A stretch of 32,357 nucleotides of DNA from Deltaproteobacteria bacterium (GCA_019310425.1 JAFDEI010000037.1:1-32357), one strand, 5' to 3'; numbered from the stretch's first letter, positions 15,510 to 23,777 are shown. Made by a program: numbers and translations. Notes: a model not told the origin generated them from the letters alone.

Positions 15510-16187
15510 TCAGACCTGGAAGAGGGTTTCGTCGGGGAGGCGGATTGCGGTGAGGCGGCCTCCGTAGACTGCACCGGTGTCGATGCCGATGCTGAAGGGT
15601 TCGTTCCAGCGAACCGAGAAGTCGACCGCGGGCGTGTGGCCGTAGACGATGGTGACACCGAGCTTGTGCGGCAGGTCGGCGCTGGTGCGCTCCCAGAGGA
15701 GATCCTCGGAGCGGGTGTTGCGTAACGCGTAGTCGACATCCACCTCGTCGAGCAGGTCGCGGCCGATGCCCGCGTGGACGAACAGATAGTCGCCGTCGCG
15801 GTGATAGAGCTTCAGATGTTTGAAGAAGCGCTCGTGATCCGGCGGGAGCTGAAACGTCTTCGCGTCGGGTTCCTCGGCGTCGAAGTAGCCATAGCTCGCG
15901 AGCGTGCGGTCGCCGCCGTTCATGAGGAAGGCGTCGCCGCCGAAGTACTCCTTGCGGTGCCACCCGAGGAAGCTCAAGAACATCGATTCGTGGTTCCCGA
16001 GCAGGAACACGCAGTCGTGCTCCTGCTTCACCCGCAGCAGCGTCTCGACCACACCCTTCGAATCCGGACCACGGTCGACGTAGTCGCCGACGAAGACCAG
16101 CCGGTCACCATCGCGGAAAGGCAAGCTCGCGAGCAACTCTTCGAGCAGCTCGCGCTCACCGTGGATGTCTCCGATCGCGTAGAGCAA
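15510..16187 (-). CDS. PPP-family metallophosphoesterase (Ser/Thr phosphatase-like)
   Basis: A cytoplasmic metallophosphoesterase of 225 residues. All metal-binding motifs are present in order: GDIHG (about 6-10), GDYVDRGP (about 34-41), GNHE (about 64-67), a VHAGI histidine and YGHTP near residue 190. This pattern fits PrpA/PphA-type protein phosphatases or ApaH-like enzymes; the substrate cannot be settled from sequence. The start is TTG 16187, supported by GGGGGAG eight bases upstream. It follows rlmN by 97 bp, with a strong hairpin between, so it may have its own transcript. It is convergent with the transglycosylase. Confidence 0.88.
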   Translation of the reverse strand: MLYAIGDIHGERELLEELLASLPFRDGDRLVFVGDYVDRGPDSKGVVETLLRVKQEHDCVFLLGNHESMFLSFLGWHRKEYFGGDAFLMNGGDRTLASYGYFDAEEPDAKTFQLPPDHERFFKHLKLYHRDGDYLFVHAGIGRDLLDEVDVDYALRNTRSEDLLWERTSADLPHKLGVTIVYGHTPAVDFSVRWNEPFSIGIDTGAVYGGRLTAIRLPDETLFQV

Positions 16188-16245
16188 GAACCGTTCTCCC
16201 CCTGCCGTGGTTCTTCGGCGCTACTTCCAGAGTGCTTGATTCCGT

Positions 16246-16274
16246 CGCCACGCGATCGTCCGAATCGTGTGGCG
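16246..16274 (-). terminator. 11-bp hairpin downstream of rlmN
   Basis: CGCCACGCGAT (16246-16256) pairs with ATCGTGTGGCG (16264-16274), with one G-U pair and a 7-nt loop, 10 nt after the rlmN stop on the minus strand. No U-run follows. It is a plausible terminator or processing site between rlmN and the phosphatase. Confidence 0.45.
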
Positions 16275-16284
16275 GCCCGGCTAC

Positions 16285-17337
16285 TCAGCCGGCCAGCGCC
16301 TCTCCGAGTTTCCGTAGAGCGAGCTGCCCGCAGGCGGCATCGATATCCTCACCGCGAGGGCGCCGCAGCGTCACCCGTAGCCCCGAGCCCGCGACGATCC
16401 GCAGGAACCGGTCGATCGCCTGCTCCGAAGGTGCCCGCAACGTCGTATCCGGGTGTGGGTTCATCGGGATCAGATTGACCTTTGACGGTATTCCTGCGAG
16501 CAGTGGCGCGAGCCGGGCGGCGTCCTCGGGGGAGTCGTTCACGCCTTCGATCAGTGTGTACTCGAAGAATACGGGCCGACGCGTATTCACGAATTCGATC
16601 CGACGCAATTCGTCGAGCAGGTCCGCGATTGGATAGCGGCGGTTGAGCGGAACCAGCCGATCGCGTACCGCGTCGGTGGTCGCGTGCAGCGACACCGCGA
16701 GGTTGATCGGCGCACACGCCAACAGCTCGGCGATCTTGGGCACCAGGCCAACCGTCGACACGGTGATGCGGCGCGGCGCCATCGCAAATGCCTTCGGGTG
16801 TATCAGCAACTGCACGGCTTCGATCACCGCAGGCAGGTTCAGGAGCGGTTCGCCCATGCCCATGAAGACGACATTCGTTATGCGGCGCTCCTCACCCGAA
16901 ATGTCTCGCATCCGGCAGACCTGATCGATGATCTCCGCAGTCGAGAGGTTGCGGCTGAAGCCGAGCGCCCCGGTCGCGCAGAAGCTGCACGCCATCGCGC
17001 AACCGACTTGCGTCGACACGCACAGGGTGGTCCGATCCTCCTCGGGGATCAACACCGACTCGATCTCGGCGCCGTCTTTGGCCCGGAGCACGGCCTTCAC
17101 CGTACCGTCCTGCGAACGATCGACTCCCGACAGCTCGAGCGCCCTTGCGTCCCAGGTCTCCGCCAGGCTACCGCGCAGCTCGACGCCGAGGTCGGTCATG
17201 CAATCGAGATCGTCGATCCCGCGCTGATAGAGCCACCCCGCGATCTGATCAGCTCGATAGGGAACGTGCCCTTGCGCGGAGAGAAGTTCACGCAGGTGCT
17301 CGATCGAATGGTCTTTGAGATTGGGTCGCTGTTGCAT
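16285..17337 (-). CDS. rlmN: 23S rRNA (adenine2503-C2)/tRNA adenine37 methyltransferase RlmN
   Basis: A radical SAM enzyme of 350 residues that methylates A2503 of 23S rRNA and, in some bacteria, A37 of tRNA. The iron-sulfur cluster motif is C113-x3-C117-x2-C120 (VGCAMACSFCATG). The SAM-contact motif GMGEPLLN follows. The two catalytic cysteines are present as C106 (TTLCVSTQ) and C336 (DIDAACGQL), with the same seven-residue offset between the first Cys and the cluster as in E. coli. These features separate RlmN from Cfr-like look-alikes only in part, but the housekeeping context with trmB supports RlmN. ATG 17337 gives the family N-terminus; the ORF continues to 17484 with unrelated sequence. 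It begins 56 bp after the trmB stop. Confidence 0.95.
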   Translation of the reverse strand: MQQRPNLKDHSIEHLRELLSAQGHVPYRADQIAGWLYQRGIDDLDCMTDLGVELRGSLAETWDARALELSGVDRSQDGTVKAVLRAKDGAEIESVLIPEEDRTTLCVSTQVGCAMACSFCATGALGFSRNLSTAEIIDQVCRMRDISGEERRITNVVFMGMGEPLLNLPAVIEAVQLLIHPKAFAMAPRRITVSTVGLVPKIAELLACAPINLAVSLHATTDAVRDRLVPLNRRYPIADLLDELRRIEFVNTRRPVFFEYTLIEGVNDSPEDAARLAPLLAGIPSKVNLIPMNPHPDTTLRAPSEQAIDRFLRIVAGSGLRVTLRRPRGEDIDAACGQLALRKLGEALAG

Positions 17338-17393
17338 GCTGTGCGGCGCCCCGGTGGCCGTCGCGCGGACGCTATGCGGGCCCCTCGCCGGTG

Positions 17394-18083
17394 TCAAGAA
17401 CCACCGGACGGGGATCCATCCTCGCGTTTCGGCGCGCGCTTGCGGTAGGCGAAGTAGCAACACGTTCGCCCGATCGACTTCCATTCGATCTCGTACGCAG
17501 TCGGTGAACGACCTCGGCTATCGCGGCGGTACGGTTCGGGCGCATACACGTTATGGATCCGCGGATCCGCAGCGAGCACCTCGGCCATCTGCTGCGCGTA
17601 CGTCGGATCGTCGGTCGCGAGGTTGAGCTCGCCACCGTCCACGATGCGATGCACCATGTCGGAGATGAACGGCCCCTGGATCAGGCGGCGCGGCCCGTGG
17701 CGGTCCTTCGGCCATGGGTCCGGAAAGTTGATCCAAGCGGTCGCGATCGAATTCTCGGGGAATAATTCAGGGATCACGACCTGCGCGTCGGACTCGAGCA
17801 GCCGGATGTTGCGAATCCCGAGTCGCGGCAGTCGCCGCGCCATCTTGAGCGTGCGCTTGAAGGACCTCTCGACGCCGACGAATGCGCAGTCGGGAGACTG
17901 CTTCGCGAGGTCGATCAGGAACTCGCCACGCCCATAGCCGATGTCGACGACGAGATCGCGCACGACGGGTACGTCGTCCGCGAACAACTCCACCCAGCGC
18001 GCGAGGCTCGGCGGCTCGCCATACTCGTCGAAGTAGATCCGGAAGTCTCGTCCGGGGATGTCGAACTTGAGTGTTCTCGACAT
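17394..18083 (-). CDS. trmB: tRNA (guanine46-N7)-methyltransferase TrmB
   Basis: A SAM-dependent methyltransferase of 229 residues that makes m7G46 in the tRNA variable loop. SAM-binding motif I is VVDIGYGRGEFLIDLA (about 45-60). The family signature INFPDPWPKDRH with the following RRL (about 120-135) holds the catalytic Asp and tRNA-binding residues. The order sppA-trmB-rlmN is compact: trmB starts 9 bp after the sppA stop, and rlmN follows 56 bp later, giving an RNA-modification pair in one likely transcript. Confidence 0.94.
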   Translation of the reverse strand: MSRTLKFDIPGRDFRIYFDEYGEPPSLARWVELFADDVPVVRDLVVDIGYGRGEFLIDLAKQSPDCAFVGVERSFKRTLKMARRLPRLGIRNIRLLESDAQVVIPELFPENSIATAWINFPDPWPKDRHGPRRLIQGPFISDMVHRIVDGGELNLATDDPTYAQQMAEVLAADPRIHNVYAPEPYRRDSRGRSPTAYEIEWKSIGRTCCYFAYRKRAPKREDGSPSGGS

Positions 18084-18092
18084 CGAGGGCCT

Positions 18093-19712
18093 TCAGCCGA
18101 ACGGCGTGAAGCGCAGGATCTCGCGCAGACTCGGGAACTTGGGAGAGTGCGGGTAGTGGTCGACCCGCACCGGCTCGCCGTCGCGCAGTCCGGCCCGACG
18201 GCGCACCGTCTGCAACGCCTCGAGCGGCCCGCCGAGAGTATCGACGAGCCCGAACTTCTGCGCGCGCGCACCGCTCCAGATGCGCCCCTGCGCGACCTTT
18301 TCGATCTCGGCGCGGGTGAGCCCCCGCCCCTCCGCAACCCGGTCGACGAAAGTGTCGTACAACTCCGCCATTTCGCGCTGCACCGCATGCCGCTCGTCCG
18401 GCGTGAAGCCGCGGCTCTCCGACAACAACCCCGCTCGGGCACCGCGCTCCACCCCCTGCTTCGAAACGCCGACACGCCGATAGAGACCCTCGAGGTTCAG
18501 CTTGCCACCCACCACCCCGATCGAACCCGTCACGCTGCAAGGCTCGGCGACGACCTCGTCCGCCGCAGCCGCCATGTAGTAGCCGCCGGACGCAACGACG
18601 TCGCCCATCGAGACGACGACGGGCTTCTCACGCCTGACGAGCGAGATCGCCCGCCACAGCAGATCCGAGGCGAGCGCATCGCCGCCACCACTGTCGACCC
18701 GCAGCACGACACCCCGGACCCCGCGGTCACGCGCGAGCGCATCGAACAGCTCGCGGTAGCGGTCGGAGCGAATCCCGCGCAGGCCAGCGCCGCGACCGAT
18801 TGTGCCGGACGCAACCACGTAGGCGATGCGCGGCACGCGCGCGAACAGCGGGCCCGCAGCATCGACCCGCATGGCGGCGTAGACCGAGGAGTCGACGCGG
18901 CGGACTCGGCGCGGACCCGGACGCTCCGCCGGCGGCACCGGGGTCAGCGCCTCGAGCGCCCGATCGATCTCGTCCGGGTAGAGGCAGGCATCGGCCAGCC
19001 CGACCGCGACCGCCGCACGCGCGCCGTAAGGACCCTTGTCGACCAACTCACGCACCTTCGAGTGTGACAAGCCACGCCCGTTGGCGATACCCGCGACGAG
19101 TTCGTCGTAGAGGTCATCGGCCAGAGCTTCGAGTTGCTCGCGGTTTTCGGGCGACATGGCATCGCGGGTGAGCCGCTCCGCGGCGCTCTTGTAGCGACCG
19201 ATCCGGACCACCTCCGGTTTCAAGTCGAGCCGCTCGAGCACGCCGCGCAGGAACATCGATTCGAGCCGCAGGCCGACGAGGAAGACGTTGCCCGTCTCCG
19301 GCAGCCAGATCGCAGACGCCGCACTCGCGAGCAACAGACTCTCGGCCTCGAGCGTCTCGGCGTAGACCGCGACCGGCTTGCCCGCTGCTCGAAAGGCCTG
19401 CACCGCCCGACGCAGCGACAGCACCCGGCTGATCCCGTGCAGCGGCCCGCTGATTCGAAGCAGCACACCATCGACCTGCGGATCTCGCCGGGCGGCATCG
19501 AGGATCTCGAGCAGCTCGACCAGGCTCGGCGCGGGCCGCTGCCCGAACGGCGAGAACGGTGCGCGCAGCTCTTCCGGCGAAGCCGACAGCTGCACCACCA
19601 GCCAGAAGCCATCGCGCCGCGGCAGGGCTACGCGACTGAGCACGCGTCGCACGACACGTGCGACATCGGCTCCCGCCTGCTGCAGGACCTCGATCGGGGC
19701 GGACGATGTCAC
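18093..19712 (-). CDS. sppA: Signal peptide peptidase SppA (67K type)
   Basis: A 539-residue S49 peptidase with tandem N- and C-terminal domains, the long form typical of Gram-negative bacteria. It degrades signal peptides left in the inner membrane. The catalytic Lys lies in the first domain (IGRYKSAAERLT, K175) and the nucleophile Ser in the second (VVASGGYYMAAAADE, S375), as in E. coli SppA. Unlike E. coli SppA, no N-terminal membrane anchor is visible; the N-terminus (MTSSAPIEVLQQAGADVARV) is amphipathic. The start is GTG 19712, with GGAGG about 11 nt upstream. M48, SppA, TrmB and RlmN lie in one direction with small gaps. Confidence 0.93.
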   Translation of the reverse strand: MTSSAPIEVLQQAGADVARVVRRVLSRVALPRRDGFWLVVQLSASPEELRAPFSPFGQRPAPSLVELLEILDAARRDPQVDGVLLRISGPLHGISRVLSLRRAVQAFRAAGKPVAVYAETLEAESLLLASAASAIWLPETGNVFLVGLRLESMFLRGVLERLDLKPEVVRIGRYKSAAERLTRDAMSPENREQLEALADDLYDELVAGIANGRGLSHSKVRELVDKGPYGARAAVAVGLADACLYPDEIDRALEALTPVPPAERPGPRRVRRVDSSVYAAMRVDAAGPLFARVPRIAYVVASGTIGRGAGLRGIRSDRYRELFDALARDRGVRGVVLRVDSGGGDALASDLLWRAISLVRREKPVVVSMGDVVASGGYYMAAAADEVVAEPCSVTGSIGVVGGKLNLEGLYRRVGVSKQGVERGARAGLLSESRGFTPDERHAVQREMAELYDTFVDRVAEGRGLTRAEIEKVAQGRIWSGARAQKFGLVDTLGGPLEALQTVRRRAGLRDGEPVRVDHYPHSPKFPSLREILRFTPFG

Positions 19713-19787
19713 CTTCGCGTCGCCCTCCGCCTGGTCAAGTAGTCGAGTTCCGGGGGGAGCGTCTGCATGGCGGGCCTCGAGTACGGG

Positions 19788-20636
19788 CTACAGCGGAGTC
19801 CGGCCCGTCGGCCGGATCTTGCGTGTCAACAGCCGAATTCGACGTTGAATGATCTCGAAACGACCCCGATCGCTCACTTTCAGGCCCAAACCTTCGGGCA
19901 TCTCGGCCAGCAGCGCGGTCGTCTCCTCGATCCGATCCTCGGTCGCGGGGTGGCTCGAGAAGAATGCGAGCCCGGCGTTCCCGCTTTCCCGCCGCACCAC
20001 CTGCAGGAATGTCAGCATACCGTGCGGATCGTAGCCCGCCGCGGGCATTACCTCGATTGCGAAGACGTCGGCCTCGAGTTCGTCAGCCCGCGAGAAGCTG
20101 TTCAGCAGGGCCATCGACGCGAGCCCGCTGCCGAGGTTGGCAAGGCCACCAAAGCCGAAGAGCGATGCGGCCAGGACTCCGGCCTGCGCGGCGGTTCCAA
20201 CGTTGCGCTGGCGATCGTAGTTCTCGGCGATGTGGCGCAGCGCCACGTGACCGATCTCGTGAGCGAGGACCGAAGCGACTTCGCTCACGTTGCGGGCCTG
20301 CAGGATCGTCCCGCTGTGGATGTAGATGTAGCCCGCCGGTGCCGCGAAGGCGTTGATCTCATCGTCCTCGACGACTTCGAAACGGTACTCGAACGGTTGC
20401 GGACCGGCCGCAGAAACGATCTCCTCGCCGATCGAACGGACGTAGTCGAGCACGACCGCGTCCCGGATGAACAGCAGCTCGCCGCGCGCCTGCTGCGCGA
20501 TCTCCGCCCCGAGTTGCCTCTCCTCGGAAACCGTCACGGTGCCACAGCCGATGACCGAACCGGCCAGGATCAGCGACGTCAGCAGTGCCGCAAGAAATCT
20601 CGTGAACGAAATCGGCTCACAACATTTCGGCCGCAT
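19788..20636 (-). CDS. M48 family zinc metalloprotease, lipoprotein
   Basis: A 282-residue peptidase similar to the protease part of BepA/YfgC and LoiP. The signal sequence ends in a lipobox-like SVIGC (C31), so it is probably a periplasmic lipoprotein. The zinc site is HEIGH (126-130), with the third ligand in SRADELEAD (E186). Conserved NAFAAPAGYIYIHSG precedes it, and the C-terminal SSHPATEDRIE motif is family-typical. Members act in outer-membrane protein quality control. It lacks the TPR domain of BepA. ATG 20636 overlaps the 3' end of the kinase gene by 20 bp, suggesting coupling. Confidence 0.92.
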   Translation of the reverse strand: MRPKCCEPISFTRFLAALLTSLILAGSVIGCGTVTVSEERQLGAEIAQQARGELLFIRDAVVLDYVRSIGEEIVSAAGPQPFEYRFEVVEDDEINAFAAPAGYIYIHSGTILQARNVSEVASVLAHEIGHVALRHIAENYDRQRNVGTAAQAGVLAASLFGFGGLANLGSGLASMALLNSFSRADELEADVFAIEVMPAAGYDPHGMLTFLQVVRRESGNAGLAFFSSHPATEDRIEETTALLAEMPEGLGLKVSDRGRFEIIQRRIRLLTRKIRPTGRTPL

Positions 20637-21831
20637 CGAAGTCGCCCTTCTTCCGGAGACTCTCCGTCACATGCCGAACGATCTGAAGCACCGATGAATC
20701 GAACGAAACGTTGTCGACGATCGGAACACCGTGTCGATCCGCAAGCTCGAGCAGGTGATTCTGGACTCGGAGAATCGCGTTGAGATTCTTCAGATAGCGG
20801 TGCTGCGGACGCGCCTTCGCGCTTGTCGCGCGCTCGGCGAAGCGGGTCTCGAAACCTTCCTCGTCGAGCAACGAGACCATCACGAAGAACACGTCGGCCA
20901 GATCGGCATAGACCTCGAGATCGATCAACCCAGGCACGATCGCCACGCCGTCGAGGACCAGGCTCGCGTTTTCGAGTACCGCGCGGTCCATCGACGCCCG
21001 CACCCCGACCGACACCGAAGCGGCCTGGCTCATGAATCCGTCGATGACCGGATCGTCGCCGACCGACTCGGGCGGCAACAGCTTGTGCGCGTCGTACGAG
21101 GACGCGTGCAGCGCCGGGACCAGATCCTGAGACAACATGATGCGCATGATCTGCCGAATCGAGTCGGTCGACAGTACGCGGCCGATGCCGAGCCGGTGGG
21201 CAACCTCGAGCGCGAGCGACGTCTTGCCGACGCCCGTCGCACCACCGAGCAGGATGATCACCGGGCGCTCCGGCTCCTGGTACTTGCGCCAGACCAGGTA
21301 GCGCTCGGCGGCCCGCGGACTCACCTCGCGTGTGAGCACGTCGAACGTCATCCGACGCAGATCGCGGCGATCGACCTCGTGCGTGCCGCTCGCGACCAGT
21401 TCGCGTTCGATTTCGCGTGCGACATCGAACGCGTCGTTGGGGTCGAGTGCAGCCGCGAGCAGCGACTGCGACAGGTGACCTTTCGAAAACGGCACACCTT
21501 TCCCGCGGCCCGTGACCGTGATCTCGGCACCCGGCAACGGAACCCGCGGATCCTCGGCGAAAGGCTCCGGGCCGAGGATCTCGCGCAGCATCTTGGCGAG
21601 TTCGCTCTTCTCGAGAACCACGCGATCCCCGACCCGAGAACGCACCTCGTTGGCTGCGTGAAAGGCCTCGTCGAACGCGATCCCGCGAGCCATCAGCGAG
21701 TGGATCATGATGCCGCGCATGAACGGCCGGCGTTTGCCAGCGTCCTCGACCTGAATACGACCTTTCTGACGCTCGGACAGAGAAACTCGCGCAGGCCCGG
21801 AAGCCCGTTTTCGGTCGTCCGATGAGCCCAT
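20617..21831 (-). CDS. 2-phosphoglycerate kinase with two ATP-cone-like repeats
   Basis: A 404-residue P-loop kinase. The N-terminal half has two ATP-cone-like repeats (about 26-90 and 102-178); in ribonucleotide reductases such domains sense ATP/dATP. The kinase half begins with LLGGATGVGKTSLALEVA (P-loop about 196-204) and STDSIRQIMR, matching the 2-phosphoglycerate kinase family. In thermophilic archaea this enzyme makes 2,3-bisphosphoglycerate on the route to cyclic 2,3-DPG. Its role in bacteria is unclear, and the product is inferred from the family. ATG 21831 is preferred over TTG 21840. It shares a 170-bp divergent region with the MerR gene and overlaps the protease gene downstream. 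Confidence 0.83.
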   Translation of the reverse strand: MGSSDDRKRASGPARVSLSERQKGRIQVEDAGKRRPFMRGIMIHSLMARGIAFDEAFHAANEVRSRVGDRVVLEKSELAKMLREILGPEPFAEDPRVPLPGAEITVTGRGKGVPFSKGHLSQSLLAAALDPNDAFDVAREIERELVASGTHEVDRRDLRRMTFDVLTREVSPRAAERYLVWRKYQEPERPVIILLGGATGVGKTSLALEVAHRLGIGRVLSTDSIRQIMRIMLSQDLVPALHASSYDAHKLLPPESVGDDPVIDGFMSQAASVSVGVRASMDRAVLENASLVLDGVAIVPGLIDLEVYADLADVFFVMVSLLDEEGFETRFAERATSAKARPQHRYLKNLNAILRVQNHLLELADRHGVPIVDNVSFDSSVLQIVRHVTESLRKKGDFDAAEML

Positions 21832-21944
21832 TGGATGCAATCTACCCCACGCCCGAGCAGCGTGCGAGGCAAACCGGAAGAACGGAAAACCAGTGGAATC
21901 TGTGATGTTTTTGAGAGATCATGACAAATCACCTGCATTTTGGG

Positions 21945-21974
21945 TTGACTTTTGAGCTGCAACGCGTCTAGGCT
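21945..21974 (+). promoter_or_regulatory. Sigma70-type promoter of the MerR gene
   Basis: TTGACT (21945-21950), an 18-bp spacer and TAGGCT (21969-21974) lie 27 bp before the GTG at 22002. The surrounding stretch from 21895 is noticeably AT-richer than the rest of the window, as expected for a divergent control region shared with the 2-phosphoglycerate kinase gene. A spacer near 18-19 bp is compatible with MerR-type control, but no clear dyad is visible in it. Confidence 0.55.
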
Positions 21975-22001
21975 CACCGGATCTAGAACAGTGGACATCC
22001 C

Positions 22002-22484
22002 GTGAGTTCGAGACCACCCAGTGATCTGTACCCCGTTCGCGATGTCGTCGAGATCCTGAAAATCTCGCGCCGCCAACTCCAATACTGGGCTCTGACCGAT
22101 CTGATCGCACCGAGTGAGCACACCGAGGGCGGGCACGGACGGTACACATTCGAAGATCTCGTCGCCCTCAAGGCCGCCAAACGCCTGATCGACTCCGGTG
22201 TTTCGGTACAACGCATCCGAAAATCGATCGGTGTGCTGCGCCGCATGCTGCCCTCCGTCGAGCGCCCGCTCGCTGAACTGGTGCTGGTGGCGACCGGCGA
22301 TGTCGTCCTGGCTTTCCGTGACGGCACCGCGTTCGACGCACTCTCGGGCCAGGAGTGGGTCTTCGAAGTCGCGAAATTCCAACGGGAGATCGAGGACTGG
22401 AAACGTTCGGTCGACTCGCTGGCGACCGCCAAGAAAGCGACCCGAACCGTTGATCGATCGGGGGTACGAAACCAGAGCGCGTGA
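22002..22484 (+). CDS. MerR family transcriptional regulator
   Basis: A 160-residue regulator. The N-terminal winged helix (DLYPVRDVVEILKISRRQLQYW, GRYTFEDLVALKAAKRLIDSGVSVQRIRKSI) is of the MerR type. The C-terminal part (about 85-160) is not a cysteine metal-binding loop. It has a short beta-rich stretch (ELVLVATGDVVLAFRDG) and then a helix with FQREIEDWKRSVDSL, perhaps for dimerisation. It starts at GTG 22002, close to a good promoter, so transcripts are short-leadered. It precedes parA by 189 bp in the same direction and may regulate itself, the divergent kinase gene or the parA cluster. Confidence 0.85.
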   Translation: MSSRPPSDLYPVRDVVEILKISRRQLQYWALTDLIAPSEHTEGGHGRYTFEDLVALKAAKRLIDSGVSVQRIRKSIGVLRRMLPSVERPLAELVLVATGDVVLAFRDGTAFDALSGQEWVFEVAKFQREIEDWKRSVDSLATAKKATRTVDRSGVRNQSA

Positions 22485-22485
22485 A

Positions 22486-22532
22486 GCGGCACCCTCCTCC
22501 TCCGGCGTCAGCGGCCCTTGACCGGGTGCCGC
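22486..22532 (+). terminator. 9-bp inverted repeat just after the MerR stop
   Basis: GCGGCACCC (22486-22494) pairs perfectly with GGGTGCCGC (22524-22532) around a 29-nt loop, starting two bases after the merR stop. No U-tract is seen. It could be a terminator-like or attenuating structure between merR and parA. Confidence 0.35.
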
Positions 22533-22587
22533 CAGCCGCCAGCCAACCCTGAACGGGCTGCGAGCAACGAGCTACCAGCAGCGATAA

Positions 22588-22620
22588 CCAGCCTTCGGCA
22601 GCATCAGCGTCAGAGGCTGG
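22588..22620 (+). promoter_or_regulatory. Inverted repeat in the parA leader
   Basis: CCAGCCT (22588-22594) and AGGCTGG (22614-22620) form a perfect 7-bp dyad 53 bp before the parA ATG, in a stretch rich in CCAGC repeats. It could be a binding site for the ParA-like protein or for MerR, or an mRNA hairpin. A G9 run (near 22660) lies just before the start codon. Confidence 0.3.
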
Positions 22621-22673
22621 TCGTGTGAGAATCCGGCGAGCAGGTCCGGCGTCTGGGTGGGGGGGGGTAGCGC

Positions 22674-23762
22674 ATGCGTATCATCGGAATCGTGAACCAG
22701 AAGGGTGGCTGCGGGAAGACGACCACCACGGTCAATCTCGCCGGTAGCCTGGCGGCTGACGGAGCGAGGGTGTTGGTGGTCGACCTGGACCCCCAGGCCC
22801 ATGCCACGCTGGCATTGGGCATCGACCCCGAAGACCTCGAAGAGAATCTCTACGAGGTCTTGACCGACCCCGACGGCGCCGATCGCCTGCAGGAAGTTCT
22901 GGTCCAGGGCGGAGGAGATGTCGCGATCGCGCCCTCCGGAATCGTGCTTTCCGCACTCGAGCAGAGGCTCGCGAACGCGGAGATCGAATCGCGGACCGAC
23001 CGCCTCTCGAATGCGCTCGAAACCGTACAGGGGATGTTCGATTATGCCCTGATCGACTGCCCGCCGAATGTGGGTCTGCTGACCTTCAACGCACTGCGCG
23101 CCGCCAGCGAGGTGATCGTCCCGCTCGAGATGAGCTACTTCGCGATCCACGGCGTCCAGAAGCTGATCGAAACCATCGCACTCCTGTCCGAGCGCGTCTC
23201 GCACGACCTCGAAGTGCGGATCCTGCCGACGCTCTACGACGGCCGCACGCGACACGCGCGCCAGACTCTCGCGGAAATCCGCGAAATGTACAAAGACCTT
23301 TGCTTCGATACCGTGATCCGGCTCAACGTGAAGCTGCGCGAGGCGGCCAATCGCGGCCTGCCGATCTGCCTCTTCGCACCGTCCGCCAACGGTTCGCGCG
23401 ACTACAACGCGCTCGCCGTGGAGGTCGAGGCGTCGGACCCGAGCTTCGCCGACGCAACCCTCGGCGAGAATGCCGGTCTCGCGGAAGATCCCGTTCGCGA
23501 GGTAGTGGTGCGATTCCGCGACGCCAGCGCAAACGATGTCCGCATCGCGGGCGATTTCAACGGCTGGATTCCAGACAAGGGCGTGCGATCACTGATAGAA
23601 TCAGAGGGAAGCGAGCGGGTCTGGACGAAAATCCTCCAGCTGCCGCCCGGAACCTACGAGTACCGGTACGTCGTCGATGGTGAGTGGCGCGAAGACCCCC
23701 AGAATCCGGAGTTCGATTCGGGATCCACGGGAGGGCGCAATTCGATTCTCGTCGTCCGGTAG
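22674..23762 (+). CDS. ParA family ATPase fused to a C-terminal glycogen-binding (AMPK/CBM48-like) domain
   Basis: A 362-residue two-domain protein. Residues 1-255 are a complete ParA/Soj-type ATPase: deviant Walker A KGGCGKTTT (signature Lys K10), Walker A' VVDLDPQAH and Walker B YALIDCPPN. Such ATPases form nucleotide-dependent dimers on DNA or membrane and position cargo. Residues about 275-362 are an E-set domain like the AMPK-beta glycogen-binding module: GDFNGWIP (W298), YEYRYVVDGEWREDP (R331, W338) and N356 near the end. These match the ligand residues W100, K126, W133 and N150 of AMPK-beta1, with Arg replacing Lys, so glucan binding is plausible. No ParB is adjacent. The next gene starts 15 bp after the stop. 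Confidence 0.9.
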   Translation: MRIIGIVNQKGGCGKTTTTVNLAGSLAADGARVLVVDLDPQAHATLALGIDPEDLEENLYEVLTDPDGADRLQEVLVQGGGDVAIAPSGIVLSALEQRLANAEIESRTDRLSNALETVQGMFDYALIDCPPNVGLLTFNALRAASEVIVPLEMSYFAIHGVQKLIETIALLSERVSHDLEVRILPTLYDGRTRHARQTLAEIREMYKDLCFDTVIRLNVKLREAANRGLPICLFAPSANGSRDYNALAVEVEASDPSFADATLGENAGLAEDPVREVVVRFRDASANDVRIAGDFNGWIPDKGVRSLIESEGSERVWTKILQLPPGTYEYRYVVDGEWREDPQNPEFDSGSTGGRNSILVVR

Positions 23763-23777
23763 GGAAGACGTGCGAAA

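Noticed and set aside
19767-21825. Long plus-strand ORFs 19767-20783 and 20731-21825
   Set aside because: They are antisense to the M48 protease and 2-phosphoglycerate kinase genes and have no family features.
22485-22673. parS-like centromere beside parA
   Set aside because: The dyads found do not resemble the chromosomal parS consensus and no parB gene is adjacent; kept only as unexplained dyads.
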